Source: Fen-549 sp050011315 | GTDB taxonomy: Bacteria > Actinomycetota > Thermoleophilia > Gaiellales > Gaiellaceae | Assembly (NCBI GenBank): GCA_050011315.1 | Contig: JBEKJI010000001.1 | Span: 186,001-250,000, forward strand | Direction: 5' to 3' | Length of the DNA stretch: 64,000 bases | Part shown: positions 1 through 8,607 of the stretch, one piece after another | Layout: the number at the start of each line of letters is the position of its first letter | Position numbering within the stretch: the stretch's first letter is position 1 | Translations under genes and position numbers: made by a program | Notes under the pieces: model-generated | Databases searched by the model: none | Told to the model about the DNA's origin: nothing | Seen by the model: only the letters and a program-made list of their open reading frames with translations

Positions 1-871
1 CTTGAACCGGGGTCCAGCTGTCCACCCTCGTGCCGTCGCCGAGCTCGCCGTGGTCGTTGCGGCCCCAGCACTTGATCCTGTGGTTGGAGAGGAGGGCGCA
101 GGTGTGTGAGTGGCTGGCGCTGACCCGGATGCCGTTCGTGATTCCGCTGACCGGAACAGGAGTCGAGCTGCCGGACGTCGTGCCGTTGCCGAGCGGGCCC
201 CAGTTGCTGGCGTAGCCCCAACACTCGACCCTGTGGTTGGAGAGGACGGCGCAGGTGTGGTATTCGCCGGCGCTGACCTGGGTGGCGTTCGTGATTCCGC
301 TAACCGGAACGGGAGTCGAGCTGTCGGACGACGTGCCGTCGCCGAGCTGGCCGTCTGCGTTCCGCCCCCAGCACTCGACCGTGCGGTCGGAGAGAAGAGC
401 GCAGGCGTGAACGTAGCCGGCGCTGACCTGGGTGGCGTTCGTGATTCTGCTGACCGGAACAGGAGTCGAGCTGTTAGTCGTCGTGCCGTTGCCAAGCTGG
501 CCGTAGCTGTTCCAGCCCCAGCACTCGACCCTGTGGTTGGATAGGAGGGCGCAGGTGTGGTACTTGCCGGCGCTGACCTGGGTGGCGTTTGTGATTCCGC
601 TGACCGGAACAGGAGTCGAGCTGTCGGACGTCGTGCCGTCGCCGAGCTGGCCGTCTGCGTTCCGCCCCCAGCACTCGACCGTGCGGTCGGAGAGGAGGGC
701 GCAGGTGTGGATGGCGCCGACGCTGATCTTGGTAGCGCGAGTGGACCGAAGGCCGACAACCTGCGCCGCGGAGTCCGATGGAATACCGCCGGCAAGCCCT
801 AGGGCCATCGTCCCGCCGAGCAGAACGACGGTGACGACGCGAGTGCGGAAAAGCGCGGTGCGAGCGAACAT
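1..871 (-). CDS. RCC1-repeat secreted protein (C-terminus beyond window)
   Basis: Partial gene running off the left edge; about 290 residues are visible. The protein starts MFARTALFRTRVVTVVLLGG, a basic stretch then a hydrophobic signal peptide. Five to six tandem RCC1 repeats follow, each about 50 residues with the pattern HTCALLSN-x-R-x-x-CWGRN-x-x-GQLGDGTT then a Ser/Thr/Pro-rich strand and PVPVSGIT. Each repeat carries two cysteines (C-ALL and CWG), typical of secreted bacterial RCC1 propellers and likely disulfide bonded. ATG at 869-871 is preceded by GGGAGG at good spacing; the nearby ATG at 878 lies in another frame. The seven-bladed RCC1 fold usually serves protein binding; the ligand here is unknown. 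Confidence 0.85.
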   Translation of the reverse strand, partial: MFARTALFRTRVVTVVLLGGTMALGLAGGIPSDSAAQVVGLRSTRATKISVGAIHTCALLSDRTVECWGRNADGQLGDGTTSDSSTPVPVSGITNATQVSAGKYHTCALLSNHRVECWGWNSYGQLGNGTTTNSSTPVPVSRITNATQVSAGYVHACALLSDRTVECWGRNADGQLGDGTSSDSSTPVPVSGITNATQVSAGEYHTCAVLSNHRVECWGYASNWGPLGNGTTSGSSTPVPVSGITNGIRVSASHSHTCALLSNHRIKCWGRNDHGELGDGTRVDSWTPVQ

Positions 872-1017
872 CGACCATGACCTCCCGAGATCGCGGAACG
901 CGTCATCGTTTCTATCAGTCTGGCTGACTTCGGTCAACTGAGCACGGATGCGGAGCGCTCAGGCGCCAAGGGTGGGGTGAGCGAGCGTGCTCTCACCTGA
1001 TATGACTTGAAAGCGGA

Positions 1018-1266
1018 GTGGGGCCGTTGATCGAGCACGCGCTCCGCGAGAGCTGGAGCCTCGACGCGGAGCGGATCACCTGCTCGGTGCGAGTGCTGTG
1101 GGGCAACGACTACAAGCTCCTACCGTGGCCTTCGGCCGCCGCACGCTTTCGTGATGAGTGGTTAGTGCAGGCGGATTGGGTCGTGCTCGACGGCGTCGGC
1201 CATTGCCCCCAGCTCGACATCCCGCTCGAGACGGCGCAGTTGATCATCGGCTTCACCGCATGCTGA
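1018..1266 (+). pseudogene. alpha/beta hydrolase C-terminal remnant
   Basis: About 82 residues matching only the C-terminal part of an alpha/beta hydrolase: RVLWGNDYKLLPW resembles the strand carrying the acidic residue, and VVLDGVGHCPQLD is the catalytic-His strand. The nucleophile elbow and oxyanion region are missing, and a TGA lies in frame five codons upstream of the GTG at 1018, so no upstream coding remains. It is best read as a decayed gene end; expression as a small protein is possible but unsupported. Confidence 0.6.
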
Positions 1267-1506
1267 CGCGACGACCGACGCAGCAGCTGTCGTAATGCAA
1301 GATCCGACCCTTCTGCGCCGCGAGCACGACCTATTCCGACCTGGAGCCTATCCCCCGTGGCGGCAACGGCATCCGGAACCGGCGAGCCTCTGCCGTGCAG
1401 TTCGAGAGCACTTGAAACAGCATGCCGCTAGTAGCGACAGCATGAGTAGAGCCGAACCTTTCTTGGTCATCAGGCGCAACCTCCAGATTCTCGAAAAACG
1501 CTCACG
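1267..1506. other. Intergenic, no gene seen
   Basis: Open frames here have no recognisable protein features and overlap the 3' part of the 2TM gene on the other strand. No tRNA or strong hairpin was found. Confidence 0.4.
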
Positions 1507-1890
1507 TCAACCCCGCCTCAGGCGCCCGGCCGCTCGTTCGATCTCCAGCTCGGTCACCGGGCGACGCAGATACGCTCGAAGCCCGTGGATGGCGAGTAAG
1601 AGCGCCCAGATGCTCAGGATCACGAGCATGGTCGGATCCCAGTCGCCCGGGCGCCCCTGGTCGCTGAGGCGATCTGGCCAGCCGCCGGAGTTCATGTAGT
1701 TGATAGCGACCCAGGGGCCGCCGAGTATGACCAGCCCGAGCAAGAAGGCGCCCAGGTGGAACCTCATGTGCCGGCTCCGCTCGATTTTGGCGAGCGCGCG
1801 CAAACGCATTTCCTCTTCTCCGGCGGGTCGGGAAGCGGGCCGGGATTCGGCCTCGAGCCGCCAGTGCCTGATCCATGCGTCACACAACAT
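1507..1890 (-). CDS. 2TM domain membrane protein
   Basis: 127 residues. A basic helical N-terminus (residues 1-40) is followed by MRFHLGAFLLGLVILGGPW, the first membrane helix, a short polar loop, then a second helix TMLVILSIWALLLAIHGLRA and a basic/acidic tail. This two-helix hairpin with a conserved His in front matches the 2TM domain family, often fused to or encoded beside regulators. The start ATG overlaps the end of the upstream AhpD-like gene by 11 bp, indicating translational coupling. Function unknown; likely a small inner-membrane protein cotranscribed with the AhpD-like protein. Confidence 0.7.
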   Translation of the reverse strand: MLCDAWIRHWRLEAESRPASRPAGEEEMRLRALAKIERSRHMRFHLGAFLLGLVILGGPWVAINYMNSGGWPDRLSDQGRPGDWDPTMLVILSIWALLLAIHGLRAYLRRPVTELEIERAAGRLRRG

Positions 1891-2422
1891 CGCTCGTCTC
1901 CTTCGTCCTGCAGCCGCAGCTGCTATCGCATTGATCGTCGAGGTCGTCGGTTTCGGCGAGCTTCGTGCCGAAGCGCTCGAGGAATCGCGCGGTCTCCTCG
2001 ATGTGACCCTCGGCCGCCTTTCGCTGAACCCGCTCGGCGACGCTGATCGCCTCGGCGAGCTGCGAACCGGAGAGACCGCACTCCGAAGCCTGGATCATGT
2101 GGCGCCGGATATTCGGGAGCGAGTTGGCGGCGATCGCTGCACCAAGCGCCGCTAGCTCGCTGTCGACGCGAGGTGTCCCGGCGGTCGTCTCGGCGTCGCG
2201 ACCGAGCTCCTCGCTCACGTGTGCCAGAAGACGAGCCCTGGCATCGCTGACGACACGCTCGGCGTCGGCGGCGGCCGAACCCATACGGCCGGCTTCGATC
2301 CCGATCTTCCGGCTGAGATTGAAGTGGAAGCTGGTGCAGGGCAGGCACCCCGCGCCGACGCTGGCGCCGATCGCCACCAGCTCCTTCTGCTCCGGGGTCA
2401 GCCTCTCTTCGTTATTCGGCAT
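1880..2422 (-). CDS. AhpD/carboxymuconolactone-decarboxylase-like protein
   Basis: 180 residues from the ATG at 2422, which has GGAGGAG eight bases upstream. Two AhpD-like helical halves are visible: residues 10-55 contain GAGCLPCTSFHFNLSRKIG with a CxxC and following His as in the AhpD redox centre, and a second half (EIAANSLPNIRRHMIQA-like, AEAISVAERVQ) lacks the cysteines. A Cys-rich tail (DQCDSSCGC) follows. AhpD proteins use the CxxC for thiol-dependent peroxide reduction; the tail could bind metal or exchange thiols. It is divergent from the ECF sigma gene, an arrangement known for ECF41-type pairs with carboxymuconolactone decarboxylase-like proteins, which suggests linked regulation. 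Confidence 0.75.
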   Translation of the reverse strand: MPNNEERLTPEQKELVAIGASVGAGCLPCTSFHFNLSRKIGIEAGRMGSAAADAERVVSDARARLLAHVSEELGRDAETTAGTPRVDSELAALGAAIAANSLPNIRRHMIQASECGLSGSQLAEAISVAERVQRKAAEGHIEETARFLERFGTKLAETDDLDDQCDSSCGCRTKETSDVV

Positions 2423-2553
2423 TGACATCTCCTCCAAGGTCGTGGTTCGTGGACTCCAACTACCGGTAAAGGACGTAACGGGAGCAGCGAGAGATACAAG
2501 AGCGCCGTTTTTCGATTTTTCGCGCTACGCTGCGGCCGAGCGAAGGATCTCCA

Positions 2554-3162
2554 CTGGCTGACGCACGAGACACGACGGTCGAACTCGACGAGCAGGTACT
2601 GGCGCAGTACAGAGCGCAGATTCAGCGCCACATTCGCGCGATGGTGCGAAACGCCGACGAGGCCGAGGAGCTGACTCAGGAGACGTTCGCGCGAGCGCTC
2701 GGCGGAGCGGCATCGTTGCGCGATCCGCAGGCCACGCTCGCCTGGCTGTTCCGCATCGCTACCAACGTCTCCCTCGATCACCTGCGCCGGCGCCGGGCGA
2801 TGTCCGCCCGGCTCGATCCGACGGAGGTCAGCGAAGAAGCGATCGGCGCGAGCGAGGGGGAGCCCGCTTCGTCGATCGAGTCCGAGCTCGAGCAGACGGA
2901 GATGTCGGAGTGCGTCCAGCGCGCACTCGCGACGCTTCCGGACGACCACCGAGTTGCCCTGCTCCTGCACGACGGTCACGACCTGAGCAACCCGGAGATA
3001 GCCGAGCTGCTCGGCTGCTCGCTCGCCACTGTGAAGATCCGTGTTCACCGGGCTCGCAAGCAACTTCGCGAAACGTTCGACGTCGCTTGTGTGGTTTCCA
3101 CCGACGAGCGCGGCGTGGTGGTTTGCGAGTCCCAGGTTCAGGACGCGCGGCTGCCCCGGTAG
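2554..3162 (+). CDS. ECF-type RNA polymerase sigma factor
   Basis: Sigma region 2 (VRNADEAEELTQETFARAL, then WLFRIATNVSLDHLRRRR) and region 4 (LPDDHRVALLLHDGHDL, EIAELLGCSLATVKIRVHRA) are clear. The first ATG (2641) would cut off region 2.1; in-frame coding continues upstream (ELDEQVLAQYRAQIQRHIRA). No ATG, GTG or TTG exists there, but CTG at 2554 has AAGGA about six bases upstream, so CTG is proposed. The C-terminal tail holds CVVSTDERGVVVCE, two cysteines that could sense redox state. Divergent from the AhpD-like gene. Target promoters are unknown. Confidence 0.8.
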   Translation: MADARDTTVELDEQVLAQYRAQIQRHIRAMVRNADEAEELTQETFARALGGAASLRDPQATLAWLFRIATNVSLDHLRRRRAMSARLDPTEVSEEAIGASEGEPASSIESELEQTEMSECVQRALATLPDDHRVALLLHDGHDLSNPEIAELLGCSLATVKIRVHRARKQLRETFDVACVVSTDERGVVVCESQVQDARLPR

Positions 3163-3241
3163 CAGCGCTGGTTGCAGGTTGGACTAAAGCGCCGGGTATA
3201 TCACTTGAATCCCTCTAAGCCGCGCGGGACGATCAGACGGA

Positions 3242-4714
3242 GTGATGCGACTAACGGCATCCGATCTTTATCTCTATCTCCGCCCCGAGCGTTGCGGTCG
3301 GCGCGTTTTCTTGAAAGAGCAAGGCGAGGAAGAAGCTGAACCGAGTCCGTACGCACAGGTACTCCGGCGCTTGGGGCTGCAGCACGAGCGAGATCACCTC
3401 GCGAGCTTCGCCGAGTTCGTTGATCTACGTCTTGGCGACGAATCACAGCGAGCCGAGATGACCCTCGAGCAAGTCGAGGCCGGAGCGCCTGTTCTCTACC
3501 AGCCTGTCCTGTTCGGAACGGCTTCTGTTGGAGGTCTCGAGTGCGAGATCGTGGGCATCCCTGATTTCCTTATTAAAAACAACGGCGAGTACATCGTCCG
3601 AGACTCGAAGATCTCTCGGCGGATCACTGAGAAGGATCACCCGGAGATACTCGAGCAGCTCGGTCTCTACGCGTGGCTGTACGAGCGCAACTTCGGATCG
3701 GCTCCGTCCGGAGTACAAGTTCATAGCGGCAGCGGCGAGATTGTCGAGGTTCCCTACGACGGCGGAGTCGCCGCGCTCGAGACGCTTTCGGAGATCGTGA
3801 AATCGAAGCGAGAGCGGATCGAACCACGCGATCCGGTCGGATGGTCGAGGTGCACTTCCTGCGGTTACTTCGATTACTGCTGGAAGACGGCGGAAGAGAA
3901 GCGCGACGTCGCGCTTGTTTTCGGAGTTGATCAAGGGCTCGCTCGTCAGCTCTACGCGGATGGAATCGACACCTTCGATCGGCTCTGTTCCGAATTTGAT
4001 GGGGAAACGCTGGCCGAGTATCAACGACCCTGGGGGAAAGGAATGCGGCGAGTTGGGAAAAGCGCGCCCAGGATTCTTACGATGGCGGAAGCGCTAGCAT
4101 CGAATGAGGAGATCCCTCTCGCTCCGCTTAACCTTCCCGAGCACTCAACCTGGGTGATGTTCGACCTCGAGGGCCTCCCGCCGCATCTCGATGAGTTGGA
4201 GAAGATCTATCTCTGGGGTCTTCAGGTATTCGGAGATAACGCGGGCTCATATCAGTCCGCGACCGCCGGGTTCGGGCCGGAAGGCGACCGCGAGGCATGG
4301 GACGAATTCCTCGAGACGGCGAACGTAGTTTTCCAAGAACACGGCGATGTGCCCTTCGTTCACTGGCATCATTATGAGAAAACCGAGATCAACCGCTACA
4401 TCGAACGCTTTGGCGATACCGACGGCATCGGTGAGCGGGTCATCAAGAACTTGCTAGATCTACGACCTCTCACACGAGAAGCCGTGGCGCTACCACTCCC
4501 TAGCTACAGCCTGAAGGTCGTTGAGCAATACATCGGTTTCGAACGGACTCAGACCGAGTACGGCGGAGATTGGGCGATGGCGAAATACATCGAAGCGACC
4601 GAAACCGAGGACGAGGCGCTTCGAGCTGAGGTGATGGACGCGATACTCGAGTACAACCGGGAGGACCTCGAAGCGACCTGGGCAGTTCTGCAGTGGCTGC
4701 AAGCTAAAGCGTAA
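3242..4714 (+). CDS. TM0106-type RecB/Cas4-like nuclease with RNase H-like exonuclease domain
   Basis: 490 residues. The N-terminal half is PD-(D/E)xK/RecB-like: GIPDFLI, VRDSKIS and QLGLYAWLY (QxxxY). One early Cys (ERCGRR) plus a distal CTSCGYFDYC cluster resemble the Cas4/AddB 4Fe-4S arrangement. The C-terminal half is a YprB-type DEDD exonuclease: MFDLEG, VHWHHYEKTEI, NLLDLRPLT, YNREDLEATW. The predicted role is nucleic-acid degradation or processing. It lies eight bases before a TIM-barrel gene and converges with the CBASS operon, so a defence role is plausible but unproven. The sequence is less GC-rich than the flanks (for example near 3570), hinting at transfer. GTG at 3242 or ATG at 3245 may start it. 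Confidence 0.8.
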   Translation: MMRLTASDLYLYLRPERCGRRVFLKEQGEEEAEPSPYAQVLRRLGLQHERDHLASFAEFVDLRLGDESQRAEMTLEQVEAGAPVLYQPVLFGTASVGGLECEIVGIPDFLIKNNGEYIVRDSKISRRITEKDHPEILEQLGLYAWLYERNFGSAPSGVQVHSGSGEIVEVPYDGGVAALETLSEIVKSKRERIEPRDPVGWSRCTSCGYFDYCWKTAEEKRDVALVFGVDQGLARQLYADGIDTFDRLCSEFDGETLAEYQRPWGKGMRRVGKSAPRILTMAEALASNEEIPLAPLNLPEHSTWVMFDLEGLPPHLDELEKIYLWGLQVFGDNAGSYQSATAGFGPEGDREAWDEFLETANVVFQEHGDVPFVHWHHYEKTEINRYIERFGDTDGIGERVIKNLLDLRPLTREAVALPLPSYSLKVVEQYIGFERTQTEYGGDWAMAKYIEATETEDEALRAEVMDAILEYNREDLEATWAVLQWLQAKA

Positions 4715-4722
4715 CGTGCCGA

Positions 4723-6492
4723 TTGACGAATGAGATGCATTCAGACCAGGTCCAACGACGGTTGAAACAGTTGGGCCTGGGCATTTCTGCGTCGACTGAG
4801 CGACGAATGTATGCCGACCTATTTCGTGAAGTGCTGCGCCATTACGAGGATGCGATGCGGCTCGACCGGCCTCCGCAGCTTCCGGATGACACTCTGGCGA
4901 GTCTCCGAGAGCTAGCAGTTGTCGCTTTCGACGAACTCGGCGGACTACCAGACCCGGCGGAGCGGTCGCTCCGGCACTACGACCATGAACGCTTCGGGCC
5001 GTATCTAGGCGTCAGCGGCGAACCCAGCGCAGCATCGGCGATTGTCGAGGCAGCGTTGCAATCACCGAAGACGACCGCGCTAGGGCTCGTCGACCCTCTT
5101 GAGATAGGAGTTGCCCACGACGCCGAACGACTTGGCTCGATTGGAGAGCTCCCGAGCGGACCGGACGAATACCGCGAGATCCGGCTTTCCACGCTGGGCC
5201 GGATCTTGGTGTCCACTAACGTCGGCTCGCGACTCAACCTTCGCTTCTACGGCCGCGTGCATGACATCTGGGTCAACGAGGGACCGCTTCAGCAGATAAA
5301 GAAGGCGGCGATCGAGTCCGCCCGAAGGCGGTTCGAGCCCTTCCTTAAGACTCCCGACGGTCAACCGCGTCCAACAGCCGTCGACATCCGTTTCCGGGGC
5401 GTTTCGCTACCCGATCAGCGGACCGTTCTAACCGCCGTCGTGGCCGCCATACAGCGAGGCGAAATCGCCGTTCCCGGGCACCACTCGCTCGTACTTGCTC
5501 CGAAAGTCGATAAGGGCAGCCGAGGCGTCGGCCAAGCGCTTGAGGCGATCACACTCGCCTCTGAGGTAGGCGTAGATAGCGTCGCGATCGAGGGCGAACC
5601 CCGTGCTGCCGCAGACGAGATGGTGTCGCTTCCCGGGCTTCTCCAGTATTTCAATGCCAGCGAAGTAAAGCGTCTACTTGCGGCTGCAGCGCGAGCGCAA
5701 GTCAGCGTCTCGGCCAAGAACAGAGTTGATATCGAGAGTGTTGCCCGACATGTCTGGACAGGGCTCGAGGCAGCGCGGCGGATGGGCCTCGATCTGGGAA
5801 AGTACTCGCTTCTCCCGCTCACGCTTGAGGAAAGCGCGGAGGTAATCGAGCGTGTTCAAGCATGGTTCAGAGACTGGACGGCTGCCCCGGTTTTCTACGT
5901 CGATATCGACGTTATCGGAGGGGGTCGTGTCTTTGGACGGCGCCAGATGATGGAAGCGACTCAAGCCTGGCTCGAGATGGCCGCCGACCGGCACGTGCCA
6001 GTCGTGCTAGTAGACACGGTGCGGAAGAGCGTGGGGTACCACCTACTGAAACAAGGAGCCCGTGATCCGAAGGGGATATTCCGACTCGATGAACTGCGAG
6101 AGCTCGATGCATTCGCCCGCGCACACGGCGTCCACGTCCTCTGGGCGGGGGGAATAACGGTAGCCCAGGCGTACGAACTTGGACGACTTGGCGTCTTCGG
6201 TCTCTACGTCACGAGCGCCGTCGCGTCATTGCGTGCCGTCGGGCCTGAGCACGAGTCCGATCCGGGTCTTGCGGCTGAGCGTTTCCCCACAGAGGAGGGC
6301 GTCTCGCGAGTCAAGCTCGCGATCGAGGCTGGTTTCGTTGAGTCGAGACTCGCGGAAGCCGGATCACGGTCGGCATCGCCGATCGCCGCTTTTGCCGCCG
6401 AGCTCGTCGGCAGATCCGCTTCGCGAGAAGCTCAGGTACGGCGTGAACTTCGGGAACGGGTCATGGAGGGTTGGAGAGAGCTAGCTGGGTAA
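4723..6492 (+). CDS. Uncharacterised protein with MfnB-like TIM-barrel C-terminus
   Basis: 589 residues, starting at TTG 4723 or ATG 4735 just after the nuclease gene. No signal peptide or membrane segment. The first ~200 residues are not recognised. Residues ~390-530 resemble the (5-formylfuran-3-yl)methyl phosphate synthase (MfnB/DUF556) barrel: FYVDIDVIGGG, VPVVLVDTVRKSVGYHLL with a Lys in the expected place, FARAHGVHVLWAGGITVAQA, and LGVFGLYVTSAVASLR. MfnB makes a furan phosphate from glyceraldehyde-3-phosphate, but no methanofuran genes are here. Pairing with a nuclease suggests either nucleotide/cofactor metabolism in defence or a hitchhiking gene. The fold is inferred by eye and the function is unknown. 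Confidence 0.55.
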   Translation: MTNEMHSDQVQRRLKQLGLGISASTERRMYADLFREVLRHYEDAMRLDRPPQLPDDTLASLRELAVVAFDELGGLPDPAERSLRHYDHERFGPYLGVSGEPSAASAIVEAALQSPKTTALGLVDPLEIGVAHDAERLGSIGELPSGPDEYREIRLSTLGRILVSTNVGSRLNLRFYGRVHDIWVNEGPLQQIKKAAIESARRRFEPFLKTPDGQPRPTAVDIRFRGVSLPDQRTVLTAVVAAIQRGEIAVPGHHSLVLAPKVDKGSRGVGQALEAITLASEVGVDSVAIEGEPRAAADEMVSLPGLLQYFNASEVKRLLAAAARAQVSVSAKNRVDIESVARHVWTGLEAARRMGLDLGKYSLLPLTLEESAEVIERVQAWFRDWTAAPVFYVDIDVIGGGRVFGRRQMMEATQAWLEMAADRHVPVVLVDTVRKSVGYHLLKQGARDPKGIFRLDELRELDAFARAHGVHVLWAGGITVAQAYELGRLGVFGLYVTSAVASLRAVGPEHESDPGLAAERFPTEEGVSRVKLAIEAGFVESRLAEAGSRSASPIAAFAAELVGRSASREAQVRRELRERVMEGWRELAG

Positions 6493-6608
6493 CGACTTTG
6501 ATATCCACAGCGACATCTTGCGCATCCTCGTCGGCTTCGCGTCCGAGAGGCGTCGCTGAATACGCTTCGATCCGCTCGGTCCGAAGGGCTAACCGCGACC
6601 TTCCGACC

Positions 6609-8063
6609 CTAGCCAGCCAGCCGAAATGTGGGCGTGTAGCCACGCCCGGCGCCGAGGTCGTCGTAGAGCTGGGTTTCGGGCATCCGGTTCCAGATGTGGC
6701 CGAGGATCAGCGCTAGCCCGAGCGGCGTCGCCTGGAACAGGTGTACCTTGCTGCCTCCCGCGGTCTCTGCGCGGGCGGCGTCGAGGAGTTTCCGGGCGAG
6801 CCCGCGAGCCTCCGCGGCGTCGGCCAGCACCTCCCCTCCGATCCCGCGCTCTGGCATCAAGTTCACGAACCGGCCAACCGATAACCCCTCGCCCTTGATG
6901 TAGGCGATGACATCGGTAGCAACGTGGACAGCAACACTGATTCCGATTGCGATCTCGTCCCCTTGGTTAAGTTCGACTTCTTGACGAGCCACATCTACAT
7001 CCGTCCGCTGGCTGGCACTCGACCACTCCTCGCCGCGTTGGCGTACCGCAATCTCGAATCCGGCGACGTCCGGAAGCTCGAAGCCGACCATGAACCCCGT
7101 CGACAGGCGCATCGTTCCGGTCACGAGAACGTCGCGGTAGCCCTGCCGCTTGATCTCGGCGACCGCCTCCCGGAGTTGTGGGCGCATGACCTCGTTCCAA
7201 CCTCTCTCGTCGCGAAGCCGGCGCCGGACAGACGCCTCTTCTCCCTCGAACATGTCGACCCAGTCAACGGCGGCCGTTGCGGTCTCCGGCCACGGATCAC
7301 GTTCGAGCGCCTGGACGAGAAGGGTCGCACGTTTTGTGTCGTCCGCCAGCTTCTGCGCATCGATGATCTCCTGGAGCATCTCGACGTCGAGTTCGCGAAC
7401 GCCCTCACCGATTAAGCGGCGGATCTCGCTGACGCCGATTCTGACCGCAGCGACGTCCGGACGTAAGCCCACCGCCGCCATTAAGTACGAGCACTCCTCT
7501 TGTAGAACCTCAAGCGAACCGCGCCCCGCGTGGATCTCGAAGTGCTCAAGCATCTCGAGAAGCTCTGACTCGCCGACCTTGAGATTCTCCGCCCAGGCCG
7601 CGCGCGCTCTCCCGGAGGCTGACCGCCGCGTTTTATCGGCGAGGCGCGGGACCAGCTTATGGTTACGGCCGGAGAGGTGCTTAAGGATTGGATCACGAAG
7701 TGCCGGCAATCGATTCGTTTGCAGCGCCATCTCTGGTGGCTGACCGTTACGCGTCAGCTTCCTATAACTCTCGTAGAAACGTTGTAGTGGCGATTGTTTG
7801 AGCCGCGGCGGCGGCGTGATGAACCACTCGTAGCTCAACGGCTCCTGATGAACCTGAACGAACTTCACCTGGTGATAAATCGTCGGCGCGTCGCGGCGGT
7901 GAACGATCAGGTCGTCGACATTTCCGGCATCAGCGGCCTCGAATTCGATCCGGGTCACGCCCGAAAACTCGTGCAACAACTTCAAGGCGTAAAGCCAGGT
8001 GAAAGTGTGTTGGTAGTCGTCGCCTGAGAGACGCGCGCCGCTTGCACTTGGGATACCAGCCAC
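6609..8063 (-). CDS. cap4: CBASS effector Cap4: DUF4297-type endonuclease with SAVED domain
   Basis: 484 residues, last gene of the CBASS operon; its ATG lies two bases after the Cap3 stop. The N-terminus (GDDYQHTFTWLYALKLL, IEFEAADAGNVDDLIV, IYHQVKF) matches the DUF4297 PD-(D/E)xK fold with E, D and QxK positions. The C-terminus has the SAVED signature: VNLMPERGIGG, then SKVHLFQATPLGLALILG and a final YTPTFRLAG. In known Cap4 proteins SAVED binds a cyclic oligonucleotide and activates non-specific double-strand DNA cleavage, causing abortive infection. Length is normal for the family. Cap4 usually pairs with trinucleotide-making CD-NTases, so such a ligand is inferred. Confidence 0.88.
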   Translation of the reverse strand: MAGIPSASGARLSGDDYQHTFTWLYALKLLHEFSGVTRIEFEAADAGNVDDLIVHRRDAPTIYHQVKFVQVHQEPLSYEWFITPPPRLKQSPLQRFYESYRKLTRNGQPPEMALQTNRLPALRDPILKHLSGRNHKLVPRLADKTRRSASGRARAAWAENLKVGESELLEMLEHFEIHAGRGSLEVLQEECSYLMAAVGLRPDVAAVRIGVSEIRRLIGEGVRELDVEMLQEIIDAQKLADDTKRATLLVQALERDPWPETATAAVDWVDMFEGEEASVRRRLRDERGWNEVMRPQLREAVAEIKRQGYRDVLVTGTMRLSTGFMVGFELPDVAGFEIAVRQRGEEWSSASQRTDVDVARQEVELNQGDEIAIGISVAVHVATDVIAYIKGEGLSVGRFVNLMPERGIGGEVLADAAEARGLARKLLDAARAETAGGSKVHLFQATPLGLALILGHIWNRMPETQLYDDLGAGRGYTPTFRLAG

Positions 8064-8064
8064 G

Positions 8065-8607
8065 CTAGCGCCCGCCTCGTACCGTCTTCGTTATCGTCCG
8101 CAGCCTCCGCCAACGTCGTGGCCGAAGCGGACCGCCACTAGAAAGCGGTCCTGCCCGTAATACCTGAAGCGACTGGAGCGATCGACCCCTCCACTGCCGC
8201 GCGTCGACCCAGTAGTCGTCGCCGACACGACGGAGTACGAGTAATAGCGGCATCGAGCACTCCGCGTACGGATCCACGGCAACACGCTTCATCGTTGTCG
8301 CGTCACGTTCGCTTGGCTCGACGTCCACCGGATGCGAGTGCCAGTCACCAAGGTAACCCACCCTTTGATCGAAACACCGCGCCCTATCAACCGCCCGCCG
8401 CCGTGCCCCCGCCGGGATTTCGTACGAGGTGCCGGAGCTCCTCGGCGACGGAACGTGGACGGCATGGGTCACCCACGGGCGTGAACCGGCAAGAACGCCA
8501 ATCAGCACACCGCCGGTCTCCCGGGGGTGGTCGACTCGCGCTTCTTCCTTCATCACAGCCTCTGCCTCCTCACTGAGCCAGACACGCCAGCGGCGGCGCT
8601 TAGTCAA
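8065..8607 (-). CDS. cap3: CBASS Cap3, JAMM/JAB deconjugating protease
   Basis: 180 residues with a complete JAMM zinc-protease motif: glutamate in HPRETGGVLIG, the histidines of GDWHSHPVD, and SERDATT supplying Ser and Asp. In type II CBASS, Cap3 removes the CD-NTase from Cap2-made conjugates, so it restrains signalling. It overlaps the end of cap2 by eight bases and precedes cap4 by one base, so these genes are almost certainly cotranslated. A basic C-terminal tail (about 35 residues, RPRRWRRLRT) follows the core domain. The protein is intracellular. Confidence 0.9.
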   Translation of the reverse strand: MTKRRRWRVWLSEEAEAVMKEEARVDHPRETGGVLIGVLAGSRPWVTHAVHVPSPRSSGTSYEIPAGARRRAVDRARCFDQRVGYLGDWHSHPVDVEPSERDATTMKRVAVDPYAECSMPLLLVLRRVGDDYWVDARQWRGRSLQSLQVLRAGPLSSGGPLRPRRWRRLRTITKTVRGGR

